64,000 bases of DNA from Pigmentiphaga sp. NML030171 (GCF_002188635.1 NZ_NINX01000038.1:124001-188000); one strand, 5' to 3'. Positions 34,986-47,905 are shown, counted from the first letter of the stretch. The notes: generated by a model not told the origin, from the sequence alone. Numbers and translations: made by a program.

Positions 34986-35082
34986 AACTCGGGTGTCCTA
35001 GGAAGCGGCCGCAAACGGCCAGGTGCGTTTATACCCGATCCCGGCCGGACCGCACCAATGGCGGCCTGGCGCCGCCTCCAGC

Positions 35083-35112
35083 GGCAAAGGGCGCCCGCAG
35101 GCGCCCTTTGCC
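35083..35112 (-). terminator. Strong hairpin downstream of ectD, probable terminator
   Basis: GGCAAAGGGCGCC (35083-35095) pairs perfectly with GGCGCCCTTTGCC (35100-35112) around a 4-base loop, 21 bases after the ectD stop. There is no T tract on the minus strand side, so termination may be inefficient or Rho-assisted; it could equally act as an RNA-stabilising 3' hairpin. Confidence 0.55.
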
Positions 35113-35133
35113 GGCCGGACCGACGGCGCGCCG

Positions 35134-36066
35134 TCAGACCGATCGCAGATAGCCGGGCTCCACCGCCTGGATGGGCGCGAAGCTTTCGCGCGTGGCGATG
35201 AACTCCGGCCGCGGATTCAGGCCGTACCTGGGGGGGTTCAGGGTATTTTCCACGCTGTTATACACCATGAACACGTTCGATCGCGGATAGGGCGAGATGT
35301 TGCTGTTCGAGCCGTGCATGATGTTGCAGTCGAAGAACACGACCGAACCGGCGGGCGCCGACAACACGTCGATGCCGCCCTGGTCGACCAGCAATTGCAG
35401 GCTGACGGGGTCGGGCACGCCGTATTCCTGCTTCTTCAGCGACTGCTTGTAGTGGTCCTGCGGCGTCTCGCCCACGCACGAGACGAATTGGCGGTGCGAA
35501 CCGGGCACCACCATCAGCGGCCCGTTGCTGGCGTCGTTGTCGGTCAGCAGCACCGAGCAGCTCAGCGCCCGCATGGCCGGCATGCCATCCTCGACGTGCC
35601 AGGTCTCGAAGTCCGAGTGCCAGTAGAACTCCTTGCCCTTGAAACCCGGTTTCATGTTGGCGCGCGACTGGTGGATGTAGACATCGGAACCCAGGATCTG
35701 CCTGGCGATGCCGACCAATCGCATGTCCTGCGACATCCGGCCGAGCAGCTTGCTCAGCTTGTGCACCATGAACACCGACCGGACGACGTCGGTGCCCTTC
35801 TCGGTAATGGCTTCTTCACGGCGGCGGATGGCGGGGTCGCGCACCAGCCGCTCGACCTCGCGCTTGAGCGCCTGGGTCTCTTGCGCGGAGAAGAAATTCT
35901 TCAGCAGGATATAGCCGTTGCGCTCGTAGCCGCCCAGTTGCTCGGCGTCCAGGCCGGTACCCGGCTCCACCTTGGCGCTGCCGTACACCACGGGGTCGCG
36001 CCGCTGCACGATGCCGGCGGCGCGGTCGGCGCGCGAGGAATAGATATCGCGTGCGGGAGTAATCAT
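35134..36066 (-). CDS. ectD: Ectoine 5-hydroxylase
   Basis: Non-heme Fe(II)/2-oxoglutarate dioxygenase converting ectoine to 5-hydroxyectoine, a stress-protective solute. The 310-residue protein carries the metal triad His150, Asp152 (FYWHSDFETWH) and His251 (IMHGSNSN), and the ectoine-hydroxylase signature around residues 146-162. The N-terminal YSSR and IHQSRANMKPGFKGKEF blocks match characterised EctD. It is the last gene of the ectRABCD unit, 67 bases after ectC. Its presence predicts hydroxyectoine production. Confidence 0.96.
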   Translation of the reverse strand: MITPARDIYSSRADRAAGIVQRRDPVVYGSAKVEPGTGLDAEQLGGYERNGYILLKNFFSAQETQALKREVERLVRDPAIRRREEAITEKGTDVVRSVFMVHKLSKLLGRMSQDMRLVGIARQILGSDVYIHQSRANMKPGFKGKEFYWHSDFETWHVEDGMPAMRALSCSVLLTDNDASNGPLMVVPGSHRQFVSCVGETPQDHYKQSLKKQEYGVPDPVSLQLLVDQGGIDVLSAPAGSVVFFDCNIMHGSNSNISPYPRSNVFMVYNSVENTLNPPRYGLNPRPEFIATRESFAPIQAVEPGYLRSV

Positions 36067-36133
36067 GGTTGTCCTCCTATTCTCATGGGCGCCGCCCCGC
36101 CCGCCGGCGGGCGCGGCCCCTTGCCGAGGGCCG

Positions 36134-37941
<1,808 letters not shown>

Positions 37942-38475
37942 CTAGAACGGGCCGATGCGCAGCAGCCGCTCGTCCTCGTGCTCGGCCTGGCCGAACAGTT
38001 CGGGCGGAAACATGGGCTGCTCCACGCACTGGGCGCCGCGATCCTGCGCCAGCGCCGCGAACATGCGCCGCGACGGCTGGTTGGATGGGGACACGGTGGT
38101 TTCGATGCTGTGTATGGGCTGCGGCAGCGGCCTGGCCAGCAGGTGCTCGAGCATGCGCTGGCCCAGGCGACGGCCGCGTGCCATGGGATGGACCGCAACC
38201 TGCCAGACGAACAACACGTTGGATTGCTTGGGCGGAAGGTAGGCAGAAACAAACCCTGCCAATTGCCCTTGCCGGGTGGCCACTACGCAGGTATCGCGAA
38301 AGTGCCGGCACAGAAGAAGGTAGGCGTAGGTGGAATTGACATCCAGCGGCGGCGATTCCTGTATGAGTCGCTGGACGTCCGCGGCATCTTCGATTTCAGG
38401 TGGCCGGAGATCGAAATTCTCCAGGGCCGGATTGAATACCGCAGGTTGGATGAGCGTGTCGTCGATCGCTTTCAG
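37942..38475 (-). CDS. ectA: L-2,4-diaminobutyrate acetyltransferase, apparent CTG start
   Basis: GNAT-family enzyme acetylating diaminobutyrate. The full protein would be 177 residues, the normal EctA length, with the typical block [20 protein letters not shown] near residues 33-52 and [20 protein letters not shown] as the acetyl-CoA site. In this frame there is no ATG, GTG or TTG between an in-frame TAG (about 38488) and GTG 38283, which would cut off 64 conserved residues. A perfect AGGAGG sits 8 bases before CTG 38473-38475, followed by KAIDDTL, so CTG is the likely start codon. Alternatively, an ATG-to-CTG change or a sequence error. Confidence 0.85.
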   Translation of the reverse strand: MKAIDDTLIQPAVFNPALENFDLRPPEIEDAADVQRLIQESPPLDVNSTYAYLLLCRHFRDTCVVATRQGQLAGFVSAYLPPKQSNVLFVWQVAVHPMARGRRLGQRMLEHLLARPLPQPIHSIETTVSPSNQPSRRMFAALAQDRGAQCVEQPMFPPELFGQAEHEDERLLRIGPF

Positions 38476-38542
38476 ACTACGACCCTCCTATGTTTCGCAC
38501 GCCGGCGCCTTGCGGCGACGCACTGGGTTTGATGGCTCCGGG

Positions 38543-39115
38543 TCACACCGCCAGGCCCGACTCCGGAGACGTATCCGATGCATTGATGTCCAGGATGGGC
38601 GAGGTGTCCGAACCCGGGTTCTCCATCAGGCTGACGATGCGCTCGAGCGAGAGCGTGATCGTGGCCTGTTCCAGTTCCGGCAGCGCGCCCAGGGCATCGG
38701 CCAGCGTCTTCTGCAGCGGCGACGGTGCCTGGCTGGCCACCTCGCAGCCGGCATCGGTGGCCGATACCAGGACCGTGCGGCGGTCTTCCCTGCTGCGTTC
38801 CCGCTTGACCCAGCCCTTCTCCTCCAGCCGGTCGAGGATGCCGACGACCGTGCTCGGGCTGACCGAGATTTCACGGCTGATGGCCGTGGCCGTCAGCGGC
38901 CCCGACTCGATCACGGCCAGGAGACAGACCAGCTGCGGCGCGGTGATATGGCTGCACGCCGCCAACTGCTTGGAGTGCAGCGCGATGTTGCGTGTGATGC
39001 GACGCAAGGCTCGCAGGATGCGCAGGTTGTAGTTGACGCCCGTGTCCGCGGCCGAGCCGATGTGGTCCATGTCCAGGAAATCGAAAGTGCTTGGTGAAAA
39101 AAAATCACTGCCCAC
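38543..39115 (-). CDS. ectR: MarR-family regulator of ectoine genes, EctR-like
   Basis: A 190-residue winged-helix regulator from GTG 39115; ATG 39070 (15 codons in) is an alternative. The core is NLRILRALRRITRNIALHSKQLAACSHI, then the helix-turn-helix ATAISREISVSPSTVVGILDRLEEKGWV and wing KRERSREDRRTVLVSATDAG. EctR1-type MarR proteins repress ect operons in methylotrophs and others; this gene directly precedes ectA on the same strand by 67 bases, so it is probably the first gene of ectRABCD and autoregulated. Its promoter region contains an inverted repeat. Confidence 0.85.
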   Translation of the reverse strand: MGSDFFSPSTFDFLDMDHIGSAADTGVNYNLRILRALRRITRNIALHSKQLAACSHITAPQLVCLLAVIESGPLTATAISREISVSPSTVVGILDRLEEKGWVKRERSREDRRTVLVSATDAGCEVASQAPSPLQKTLADALGALPELEQATITLSLERIVSLMENPGSDTSPILDINASDTSPESGLAV

Positions 39116-39130
39116 AAATCAATGTAGAGC

Positions 39131-39152
39131 AATGATTTCAACTCAAATCATT
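39131..39152 (-). promoter_or_regulatory. Inverted repeat upstream of ectR, candidate EctR operator
   Basis: AATGATTT (39131-39138) and AAATCATT (39145-39152) are perfect inverted arms separated by 6 bases, in an AT-rich patch starting 16 bases upstream of the ectR GTG. A 22-base dyad of this form fits a MarR dimer. On the minus strand a TTGAGT hexamer overlaps the dyad and could be a -35, with ATTGAT 17 bases on as a poor -10. Binding is inferred. Confidence 0.55.
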
Positions 39153-39274
39153 CTAGTCAGAAAGACTCGGGGTGTCAACCCTACAAACCCTGGATTCCGA
39201 TGTCAACGGCTCCGAAATTACCCTTATCCGCTTCGATTCCGCCGACATCCCGCTGAAACATGAAAAACCGGGGT

Positions 39275-41506
39275 TCAGCCTTGCGCCACGCGCTTTCCGG
39301 CCAGTTCGGCAGGGTCGAAACTATCGACCTCGACGACGTCGGCGATGGCGCGTTCCAGGTCTTCGAACATCAAGGCCTGGGCCGCGTCCACCTTTCCGGC
39401 GCGCACGCCGTCGCGCCAGTCGCGGACACCGGCATGGCGCAGCTCGTCCAGCACCGGAGCGGCACGCGCCGCGAGATCGAAGGCCTGTGCCAGCCTGTCC
39501 AGCGCCTCGCCCGGACGTGGCCGGGCCAACCCGGGCAACAGGCGATCGCGTGCCGGCGACGGCTCGAGCAGCCGCTCGGCGCAGGCCAGGGTGACGGCAT
39601 CGGCCGGGCCGCGCCGGCGCACGCCCCGGGGCAGGCAGACGAACCGCAGCACCCCCGTGGCCGCCCGCGCGGGCAGATTGGCCAGCACCGCGTCCAGGCT
39701 CGCCTCGATGGCGGCGAGGCCGCTTTCCATGCACCACTGCACCAGCGGCAGGTCGTCGGGTTGCCGGCCTTCGTCGTGCCAGCGCTTGAGGACGGCGGAC
39801 AGCAGATACAGCTCGGCCAGGATGTCGCCCAGCCGCGCCGACAGCATCTCCTTGCGCTTGAGCGCGCCGCCCAGCGTCGCCAGCGTGACGTCGGCCACCA
39901 GCGCGAATGCCGAGGCATAGCGGCCCAGTGCGCGGTAGTAGGGGGCGACCGGACCGACCGAGCGCGGTGCCGGCGCGAACCGGCCACCGGTCCAGGCGCG
40001 GCCGAAGGCACGGAGCGCGTTGGCCGTCGCGTGGCCGGCATGACGCCAGAAGGTACGGTCGAATTCCTCCAGGCCCCTGGCCTGATCGCTGTCGGCCAGC
40101 GCCGCCATCTCGCGCATCAGGAACGGATGCGCTCGGATGGCCCCCTGGCCGAAGACGATCAGGCAGCGGGTCAGGATGTTGGCGCCCTCGACCGTGATGC
40201 CGATGGGGATGGCGCGGTAGACGTTGGACAGGTAGTTGCGCGGGCCGTCGATCACCGCCTTGCCCGCGTGGATGTCCATCGCGTCGTTCACCGCGATGCG
40301 CATGCGTTCGGTGGCGTGGTATTTCATGATGGCCGAGATCACGGCGGGCTTGTGCCCCGCGTCCAGCGCTGCGCAGGTCAGGCGGCGCGCGGCATCCACC
40401 TGGTAGGCCAGGGCCGCCATCCGGCCCAGCTTCTCCTGCACGCCCTCGAACTTGCCGATAGGAATGCCGAACTGTTGGCGCACGCGCGCATAGGCACCGC
40501 TGGTATGCGCCGAGAATACGCACGAGGCCGCCGCCAGCGATGGCAGGGAAATGCCCCGGCCCGCCGCCAACGCCGTCATCAGCATCTGCCAGCCCTGCCC
40601 CACCCGCTCGACGCCGCCGATGACCGCCTCCATGGGGATGAACACGTCCTTGCCCTGGTTCGGGCCATTCTGGAACACCTGCATCGCGGGCAGGTGCCGC
40701 CGGCCGATCTCCACCCCTAGCGTATCGGTAGGCACCAGCGCGACGGTGATGCCGATGTCCTCGCGGTCGCCCAGCAGCCGGTCGGGATCGCGCAGCTTGA
40801 AGGCGAGCCCGAGCACGGTCGCGACTGGCCCCAGCGTGATGTAGCGCTTGTGCCAGGTCAGCCGCATGCCCAGCACTTCGCGTCCCTGCCACATCCCCTT
40901 GCAGACCACGCCGTGGTCCACCATGGCGGCCGCGTCCGATCCCGCCTCGGGGCTGGTCAGCCCGAAGCACGGGATGTCGCGGCCGTCCGCCAGCCGCGGC
41001 AGCCAGTGCTCGCGCTGGGCGTCGGTGCCGAAATGCAGCAGCAGCTCGCCCGGCCCGAGCGAGTTGGGCACCATGACCGTGACCGCCGCCGTCAGCGACC
41101 GGGTCGAGATCCGCCGCACGACTTCGGAATGCGCGTAGGCCGAGAATCCCAGTCCGCCGTACTTGCGCGGAATGATCATGCCGAAGAACTTGCGTGCCTT
41201 CAGGAACGCCCAGATGTCGGGGGGCAGGTCATGCAGTTCCCAGTTGACCCGCCAGTCATCGACCATGGCGCACAGCTCGGCCACCGGCCCGTCCAGGAAG
41301 GCCCGCTCTTCGTCGCTGAGCCTGGCCGGCGGCATGTCCAGCAGGCGGCGCCACTCCGGATTGCCGGTGAACAGGTCGGCGTCCCACCACACGTCCCCGG
41401 CCTCGATGGCCTCGCGCTCGGTGTCCGACATGGTCGGCAGCGCCTTCGCGGCCCAGCGGAACAGCGGCTTGGACAGCCATTCGCGGCGCCATGAGGATGC
41501 GGCCAT
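39275..41506 (-). CDS. fadE: Acyl-CoA dehydrogenase, FadE type
   Basis: FAD-dependent first enzyme of fatty-acid beta-oxidation, 743 residues. The dehydrogenase core spans about residues 60-480 (IIPRKYGGLGFSAYAHSEV, PCFGLTSPEAGSDAAAM, ARVRQQFGIPIGKFEGVQE, VEGANILTRCLIVFGQGA), followed by the C-terminal DUF1974-like extension that is diagnostic of FadE. E. coli FadE is about 70 residues longer at the N-terminus with a membrane segment, missing here. ATG 41506 has an AAGGAGA site 6 bases upstream, so the shorter form is likely correct. Monocistronic. Confidence 0.92.
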   Translation of the reverse strand: MAASSWRREWLSKPLFRWAAKALPTMSDTEREAIEAGDVWWDADLFTGNPEWRRLLDMPPARLSDEERAFLDGPVAELCAMVDDWRVNWELHDLPPDIWAFLKARKFFGMIIPRKYGGLGFSAYAHSEVVRRISTRSLTAAVTVMVPNSLGPGELLLHFGTDAQREHWLPRLADGRDIPCFGLTSPEAGSDAAAMVDHGVVCKGMWQGREVLGMRLTWHKRYITLGPVATVLGLAFKLRDPDRLLGDREDIGITVALVPTDTLGVEIGRRHLPAMQVFQNGPNQGKDVFIPMEAVIGGVERVGQGWQMLMTALAAGRGISLPSLAAASCVFSAHTSGAYARVRQQFGIPIGKFEGVQEKLGRMAALAYQVDAARRLTCAALDAGHKPAVISAIMKYHATERMRIAVNDAMDIHAGKAVIDGPRNYLSNVYRAIPIGITVEGANILTRCLIVFGQGAIRAHPFLMREMAALADSDQARGLEEFDRTFWRHAGHATANALRAFGRAWTGGRFAPAPRSVGPVAPYYRALGRYASAFALVADVTLATLGGALKRKEMLSARLGDILAELYLLSAVLKRWHDEGRQPDDLPLVQWCMESGLAAIEASLDAVLANLPARAATGVLRFVCLPRGVRRRGPADAVTLACAERLLEPSPARDRLLPGLARPRPGEALDRLAQAFDLAARAAPVLDELRHAGVRDWRDGVRAGKVDAAQALMFEDLERAIADVVEVDSFDPAELAGKRVAQG

Positions 41507-41632
41507 CGGATGTCTCCTTGTCGACTATCTACCTCATATAGTAAGCCGGCCGGAAGACGCGACCGCGGCCGCGCGCGGCCCGGGCAGGCAGGGTCTGGTT
41601 AAATAGGGGCTGCTCGTTCTTCACCCATTCCC

Positions 41633-42715
41633 ATGCATCCTCCCCGCCTGGCCTTCGTCGACCTGGAAACCACGGGCACGACGCCGCGCAGCGACCGCAT
41701 CACCGAGATCGGCATCGTTCAGGTGGATGCCGACGGCATGCGCGAATGGAGCAGCCTGGTCCACCCGGGCCGCCCCATTCCCCCGGCCATTCAGTCGCTG
41801 ACCGGCATCACGGACGCGATGGTGGCTGGCGCCCCGCCCTTCGAGGCCCTGGCCGACGACATCGCCCGGCGCCTGGACGGCTACCTGTTCATCGCGCACA
41901 ACGCCCGCTTCGACCACGGTTTCCTGCGCGAGGAGTTCGACCGGCTGGACCGGCCCTTCCGGCCCGATGTCCTGTGCACCGTCCGCCTGTCGCGCAAGCT
42001 CTACCCGCAGTACCGCAGCCATAGCCTGGATGCGTTGATCGCCCGGCACGGCCTGCATGTGCATGCCCGCCATCGTGCGCTCGACGATGCGCGCCTGCTG
42101 TGGCACTTCTGGCAGGACATCCACCGCGAGTTTCCGGCCGGGCAGCTCGGCGAGCTCGTCGATGCGCTGGCCGGCCGCGTGCCCTGGCCCGAATACCTGG
42201 ACCCGGCCCTGCCCCGCCTGCTGCCCGACAGCCACGGCGTCTACGTCTTGCGCGACGTGAACCACCAGCCGCTGTATGTCGGGCGGGCCTCCAGGCTGCG
42301 GGACAAGGTGCTGGCGCATTTCCAGCCGGGCGCCTGGAAATCGGCCAAGGCACGGCGCCTGGCCGAGCAGGTCCGGCACATCGAATGGCTGGAGACGGGC
42401 GGCGCGATCGGCGCCCTGCTGCACGAGAACCGGCTGTTGCGGACCCTGGCGCCGCTGCACAATCGCCGCGCGCGCACGCCCGCCCTGGCCGGCGACACGC
42501 ACTGGCCCTACGAAGGTCCGGTGGGGATACGCGAGGCCCGCGTCATCCACGTCGTGGAACGCTGGCAATTCCTGGGCAGCGCGACCGACGACCAGGCCCT
42601 GTACGGCCTGCTGGACGGCGGGCGCGCCGAATACGACCACGAAGTCCACCGCATCCTGCGCGATCGGCTGGCGCAGGTCCCGCTGCTGAGGCTGGACCGC
42701 GCATGCACGGACTGA
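41633..42715 (+). CDS. DEDDh exonuclease fused to a GIY-YIG endonuclease domain
   Basis: A 360-residue fusion. The N-terminal 3'-5' exonuclease (residues 1-165) has ExoI AFVDLETTG, ExoII HNARFDHGF and ExoIII HRALDDA, as in DNA polymerase III epsilon. From about residue 195 a UvrC-type GIY-YIG domain follows (GVYVLRDVNHQPLYVGRA...HFQ), ending with an E in LLHENRLL that is the likely metal ligand. This DnaQ-Cho-like arrangement is known in several bacteria and is thought to act in DNA repair. It is monocistronic and divergent from fadE. Confidence 0.9.
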   Translation: MHPPRLAFVDLETTGTTPRSDRITEIGIVQVDADGMREWSSLVHPGRPIPPAIQSLTGITDAMVAGAPPFEALADDIARRLDGYLFIAHNARFDHGFLREEFDRLDRPFRPDVLCTVRLSRKLYPQYRSHSLDALIARHGLHVHARHRALDDARLLWHFWQDIHREFPAGQLGELVDALAGRVPWPEYLDPALPRLLPDSHGVYVLRDVNHQPLYVGRASRLRDKVLAHFQPGAWKSAKARRLAEQVRHIEWLETGGAIGALLHENRLLRTLAPLHNRRARTPALAGDTHWPYEGPVGIREARVIHVVERWQFLGSATDDQALYGLLDGGRAEYDHEVHRILRDRLAQVPLLRLDRACTD

Positions 42716-42737
42716 GGGCGCGGCGGCGGACCGGCGG

Positions 42738-42944
42738 CTATTTCCCTCCCGGTCCCGCCACGTCGATGCCGCTGCCCGACAGCTTGTTCGACCTGGGCGA
42801 ACGGCCCAGGTCATCGGCGGAAGTATTCCGGTCGTTCTGGCGGGCCATCTGCTCTCGCTTGAGATCGGTCTCGGCGGCCTGCCGCTCCGGCTTGCGGGCG
42901 GGCCGGGCGGCCGGCTCGGAAGGCTTGGTGGACGAAGGTTTCAT
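42738..42944 (-). CDS. Small basic hydrophilic protein, function unknown
   Basis: A 68-residue Lys/Arg/Ser/Pro-rich protein from ATG 42944, preceded by GGAG 5 bases upstream. An upstream ATG at 42995 would add 17 residues without a ribosome-binding site. The C-terminal half (QNDRNTSADDLGRSP, SGSGIDVAGPGGK) looks disordered. No signal peptide, cysteine pair or membrane segment. It recalls small conserved proteins of Bordetella/Achromobacter, but I do not recognise a named family. It is 22 bases from the convergent exonuclease gene. Confidence 0.55.
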   Translation of the reverse strand: MKPSSTKPSEPAARPARKPERQAAETDLKREQMARQNDRNTSADDLGRSPRSNKLSGSGIDVAGPGGK

Positions 42945-43043
42945 AAATGCTCCGGACGGCTTATCGTTGATCCGATCCACCCGCGGGTGGATCATCGCCG
43001 ATCAGCACGAGACGTGCCCGACCACGACCGCCAGGAGAACGAC

Positions 43044-44075
43044 ATGCCCCCGTCCGCGCCCATGAACCGCCGCATCGTCATGGCCAGGCGCCCCGCCGGC
43101 ACGCCGGTGGCCGAGGATTTCCGCCTTGAAACCGAGGCGGTTCCCAGTCCGGCCGACGGCCAGGTGCTGCTGCGCACGCTCTACCTCTCGCTCGATCCCT
43201 ACATGCGCGGCCGCATGAGCGACGCGGCCTCGTATGCGAAGCCGCTGGACATCGGGGACGTCATGCTGGGCGGCACGGTGTGCCGCGTGGCCGAATCGCG
43301 CCATCCTGACTTCGCCGCCGGCGACCTGGTCCTGGCCGCCAGCGGCTGGCAGGACTACGCGCTGTCGTCCAGCAAGGGGCTCACCCGCCTGCCCGCGGAC
43401 CTTGCCCATCCCTCATGGTCGCTGGGCGTGCTGGGCATGCCGGGATTCACCGCCTACGTGGGCCTGATGCAGATCGGCACGCCCAAGGCGGGCGAGACGG
43501 TGGCCGTCGCCGCCGCGACCGGAGCCGTCGGATCGGTGGTGGGACAACTGGCCAGGCTGCACGGGTGCCGCGTGGTGGGCATCGCCGGCGGACCGGACAA
43601 GTGCGACCATGCGATCCGCGAACTGGGCTTCGACGCCTGCGTGGACCATCGCGCGGCCAACCTCGCCCAGCGCCTGGCCGCGGCCAGCCCCAACGGCATC
43701 GACGTCTATTTCGAAAGCGTGGGCGGAGCCGTGTTCGACGCCGTCCTGCCGCTGCTCAACCGCCATGCCCGCATCCCGCTCTGCGGCCTGATCTCGCAGT
43801 ACAACGCCGTGCCGGGCGTCGAGGCCCCGGACCGCCTGCCCATGCTGATGCGCCTGGCGCTGACCAAGAGCCTGCGCATCCAGGGCTTCATCGTCTCGGA
43901 CTGGTACGGACCGCTCTACCGGGAGTTCACCCGCCAGATGTCGGACTGGATCGCCGACGGGCGCATCAAGTACCGGGAAGACATGGTGGACGGGCTCGAA
44001 AACGCCCCCGCCGCGTTCATGGGTCTGCTGGAGGGACGCAATTTCGGCAAGCTGGTGGTGCGGGTCGCCCACTAG
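43044..44075 (+). CDS. NADP-dependent oxidoreductase, zinc-independent MDR family (CurA-like)
   Basis: A 343-residue medium-chain reductase. It lacks the zinc ligands of alcohol dehydrogenases and carries LYLSLDPYMRGRMSD near residue 50, a prostaglandin/curcumin reductase hallmark, plus GVLGMPGFTAYVGL and the NADP-binding AAATGAVGSVVGQLA. The downstream FESVGGAVFDAVLPLL and IQGFIVSDW agree. ATG 43044 has AGGAGAACGAC directly before it. Likely reduces alpha,beta-unsaturated ketones or aldehydes; the physiological substrate is unknown. Confidence 0.9.
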   Translation: MPPSAPMNRRIVMARRPAGTPVAEDFRLETEAVPSPADGQVLLRTLYLSLDPYMRGRMSDAASYAKPLDIGDVMLGGTVCRVAESRHPDFAAGDLVLAASGWQDYALSSSKGLTRLPADLAHPSWSLGVLGMPGFTAYVGLMQIGTPKAGETVAVAAATGAVGSVVGQLARLHGCRVVGIAGGPDKCDHAIRELGFDACVDHRAANLAQRLAAASPNGIDVYFESVGGAVFDAVLPLLNRHARIPLCGLISQYNAVPGVEAPDRLPMLMRLALTKSLRIQGFIVSDWYGPLYREFTRQMSDWIADGRIKYREDMVDGLENAPAAFMGLLEGRNFGKLVVRVAH

Positions 44076-44162
44076 ATGGGGCGCGGCGTGCTACCCTAGG
44101 GGCGTCATCGAACAATTACAAGCAGGTCGCGCCACGGCGCAGTCCCGCAACAGGAGACTCGT

Positions 44163-44610
44163 ATGACGTGCCAAGTGATTCCCCTGCGGCCACGCCGCGC
44201 CAAACGGCGGACGTTCACCGTGCCGGGCAAATCGTGGATGGTCGCGGTACCCGTGGCCCTGTCGATAGGCTGGCTGCTGGCCCTGCCCGGCATGCCGCAT
44301 GCGCAGGCCGGCCCGACGGCCTCGGCCGAGCACCGGCTGGATTTCGCCATTTCCAGCGGCGACCTGCGCCCTGCGCTCGAAAAATATGCCCGCCAGGCGG
44401 GCATACGGCTGTCGTTCGATCCTGCCCTGGTGGCCGGCCTGACGACGCCCGGGCTGACCGGCCGCTACACGATCCAGGACGGGCTGGACACCCTGCTGCG
44501 GGGCACCGGGTATACCGCGGCCCAGGAAGGCGGACGCTACGTCCTGATTCCCGAGCCGCCCGCCTCGGCCGGCAAGCGGCCGCCCAGCGGACCGCGCCTG
44601 GTGGGCGCCC

Positions 44611-44624
<14 letters not shown>
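44163..44624 (+). CDS. Stand-alone STN-domain protein (secretin/TonB short N-terminal domain)
   Basis: A 153-residue exported protein with an Arg/Lys-rich N-terminus, one hydrophobic segment (about residues 27-44, cleavable near AQA-G), then an STN domain: LDFAISSGDLRPALEKYARQAGI, LTGRYTIQDGLDTLLRGTGY and RYVLIPEP. In FecA/FpvA-type receptors this domain signals to an anti-sigma factor, but no barrel, anti-sigma or ECF sigma gene follows. ATG has a good AGGAGA site. The 3' end overlaps the convergent dctD by 14 bases. It may be a free-standing regulator or the remains of a receptor gene. Confidence 0.75.
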
Positions 44625-45946
<1,322 letters not shown>

Positions 45947-45954
<8 letters not shown>

Positions 45955-47851
45955 CCACTGTCTCCTCCAACTTCGCCGGCCGCAGTTGCAGCACGAATTC
46001 CGCCCCGCCCCCCTCGCGGTTGCAGGCGCGCAGGCTGCCGCCGAAATCACGCACGATGCCCGCCGAGATCGCCAGCCCCAGTCCCAAGCCCACCCCCTGC
46101 TCCTTGGTCGTGAAGAAGGGTTCGAACAGCCGGCGCATCACCTCGTCGGGAATGCCCGGCCCGCTGTCCAGGACCGAGATGACGACCCAGCCCCCCGCCT
46201 CCGTGACCGAGATCTCCAGGCGCCGCTCGTCGCTGCGCGCCATTGCGTCGATGGCATTGCCCAGCAGGTTGACCAGGATCTGTTCCAGCCGGTTGCCGTC
46301 GCAATAGGCGCAGGCATCGTCCGGAACGCTCAACCGCAGCTCGACCCGCTCCTGCCGCAGCCGCTGCTCGAGCAGGAAACAGGCGTCGGCCACGGCCACC
46401 GCGATCGAGGTCGGCTTGAGCAGGGCCGGCGACTTGCGCGCGAACTTCTTCAACTGGCCGGTGATCTTGCCCATGCGGGCGATCAACTGGCCGATCATGG
46501 TCAGATTCTCTTCGGCATCGGCCTGGCGTCCGCGCTGCAGCAGCACCGTGGCATTGTCGGCCAGCGTGCGCAGCGCCGCCAGCGGCTGGTTCAGCTCATG
46601 CGTGATGCCGGCGGCCATCTGGCCCAGCGCCGCCATCTTGCCAGCCTGCACCAGCTCATCCATGGTGGACTTCAGCACTTCCTCGGCGCGGCGGCGCTCC
46701 GCGATCTCGGTCTGCAGGTGACGGTTGGCGTTGCTCAGCGCCTGCGTGCGCGCCGCCACCTTGCGTTCGAGCTCGTCGTGCGCCCGCTGCAGGGCCGCGC
46801 TGGCCGCCAGGCTCTGGGCGATGGCGCGCCGCCGCTGCTGCAGGTACAGGCCCAGTATGGCAAGGAACCCCATGGCCAGTGCCACCGCGATGGCCATGTT
46901 GCGGGCGCGCGCGTGGATGGGGGCCATGTTGGACAGGGCCATGAGCTTCCATTGCGTGCCCGGTATCTGGCGGCTCTGCACGAGATAGGACGGCACCAGG
47001 AAGTTGCCGCCCTCGCCCTCGCGCGCCGCTTCGTTGGTGAACTGCACGATGCGCACGCCCTCGGGCTGTTTGCCGACCTCGGCCATGCCCAGCGGCTCCA
47101 GCGATCCCGCGCGGTGGTACTGGCGCGTCACCGCCAGCTTCTGGAGCGTGTGGGACGACAGCGGCGCCAGCGTCTTGAACTTCCATCCCGGTACCGAAGT
47201 CAGGAAGATGACGCCGTTCTCGTCCACCACCACCACCTTCTCGTCGGCACGCAGCCAAGCGTCGTCGAGCTTGTCCAGGTCGACCTTCAGCGCCGCCACG
47301 CCCAGCATCCTGCCGTCGTGGTAGATGCCGTACGAGAAGTAATAGCCCGGGGACTGGCTGACGGTGCCTATGCCGTAGAAGCGGCCCGACAGCCCCTTGG
47401 CCGCGTCGATGAAATAGGGCCGGTACGAGAAATTGCGGCCGACGAAGCTGGGCGGGCGGTTCCAGTTGCTCGCGGCCAGCGTCAGCCCCTCCATGTTCAT
47501 GACGTAGATCTCGGAAGACCCGGCCTTGCGGTTGACCGTTTCCAGGTACAGGTTGACCCGGGCGATCCGCTCGGGATTGCCGGGATCCTGCAGCAGCGCG
47601 ATGACGTCCTTGTTCAGGGACAGGATGCCCGGCAGGTAGTCGTAGCGCGTCAGCTCGCTCTGCACCCCGCCGGCATAGATGTCGAGCCTGTGCTCCACCC
47701 CCTGGCGCAGCACCTGGATGCCGGTTCGTTCGCCCCAGATGTAGGCCAGCATCACCGCCAGGGCGGCGGCGAACAGGCAGACGCCGCCCCACACCAGGCG
47801 GCGCTTGGAAAAACCGCGGGCAGGCGGGTTGACGCTCAAGTCCCCATCCAT
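45947..47851 (-). CDS. dctB: C4-dicarboxylate-type sensor histidine kinase, DctB-like
   Basis: A 634-residue membrane kinase. It has two membrane segments (about residues 18-38 and 324-345) flanking a periplasmic double-Cache sensor (SNWNRPPSFVGRNFSYRPYFIDAAKG, SQSPGYYFSYGIY are the DctB ligand-pocket blocks). A cytoplasmic coiled coil, HisKA with GITHELNQPLAAL and HATPase with NLLGNAIDAM and GVGLGLGLAIS follow. The sensor motif suggests a carboxylate ligand. It sits 92 bases after the Bug gene and is followed by dctD. Confidence 0.93.
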
Positions 47852-47905
47852 GATTTTCGTGTTCTAGTGTCCGCAATTTATCCCAGGCACGCCAGGAAAG
47901 ACATC

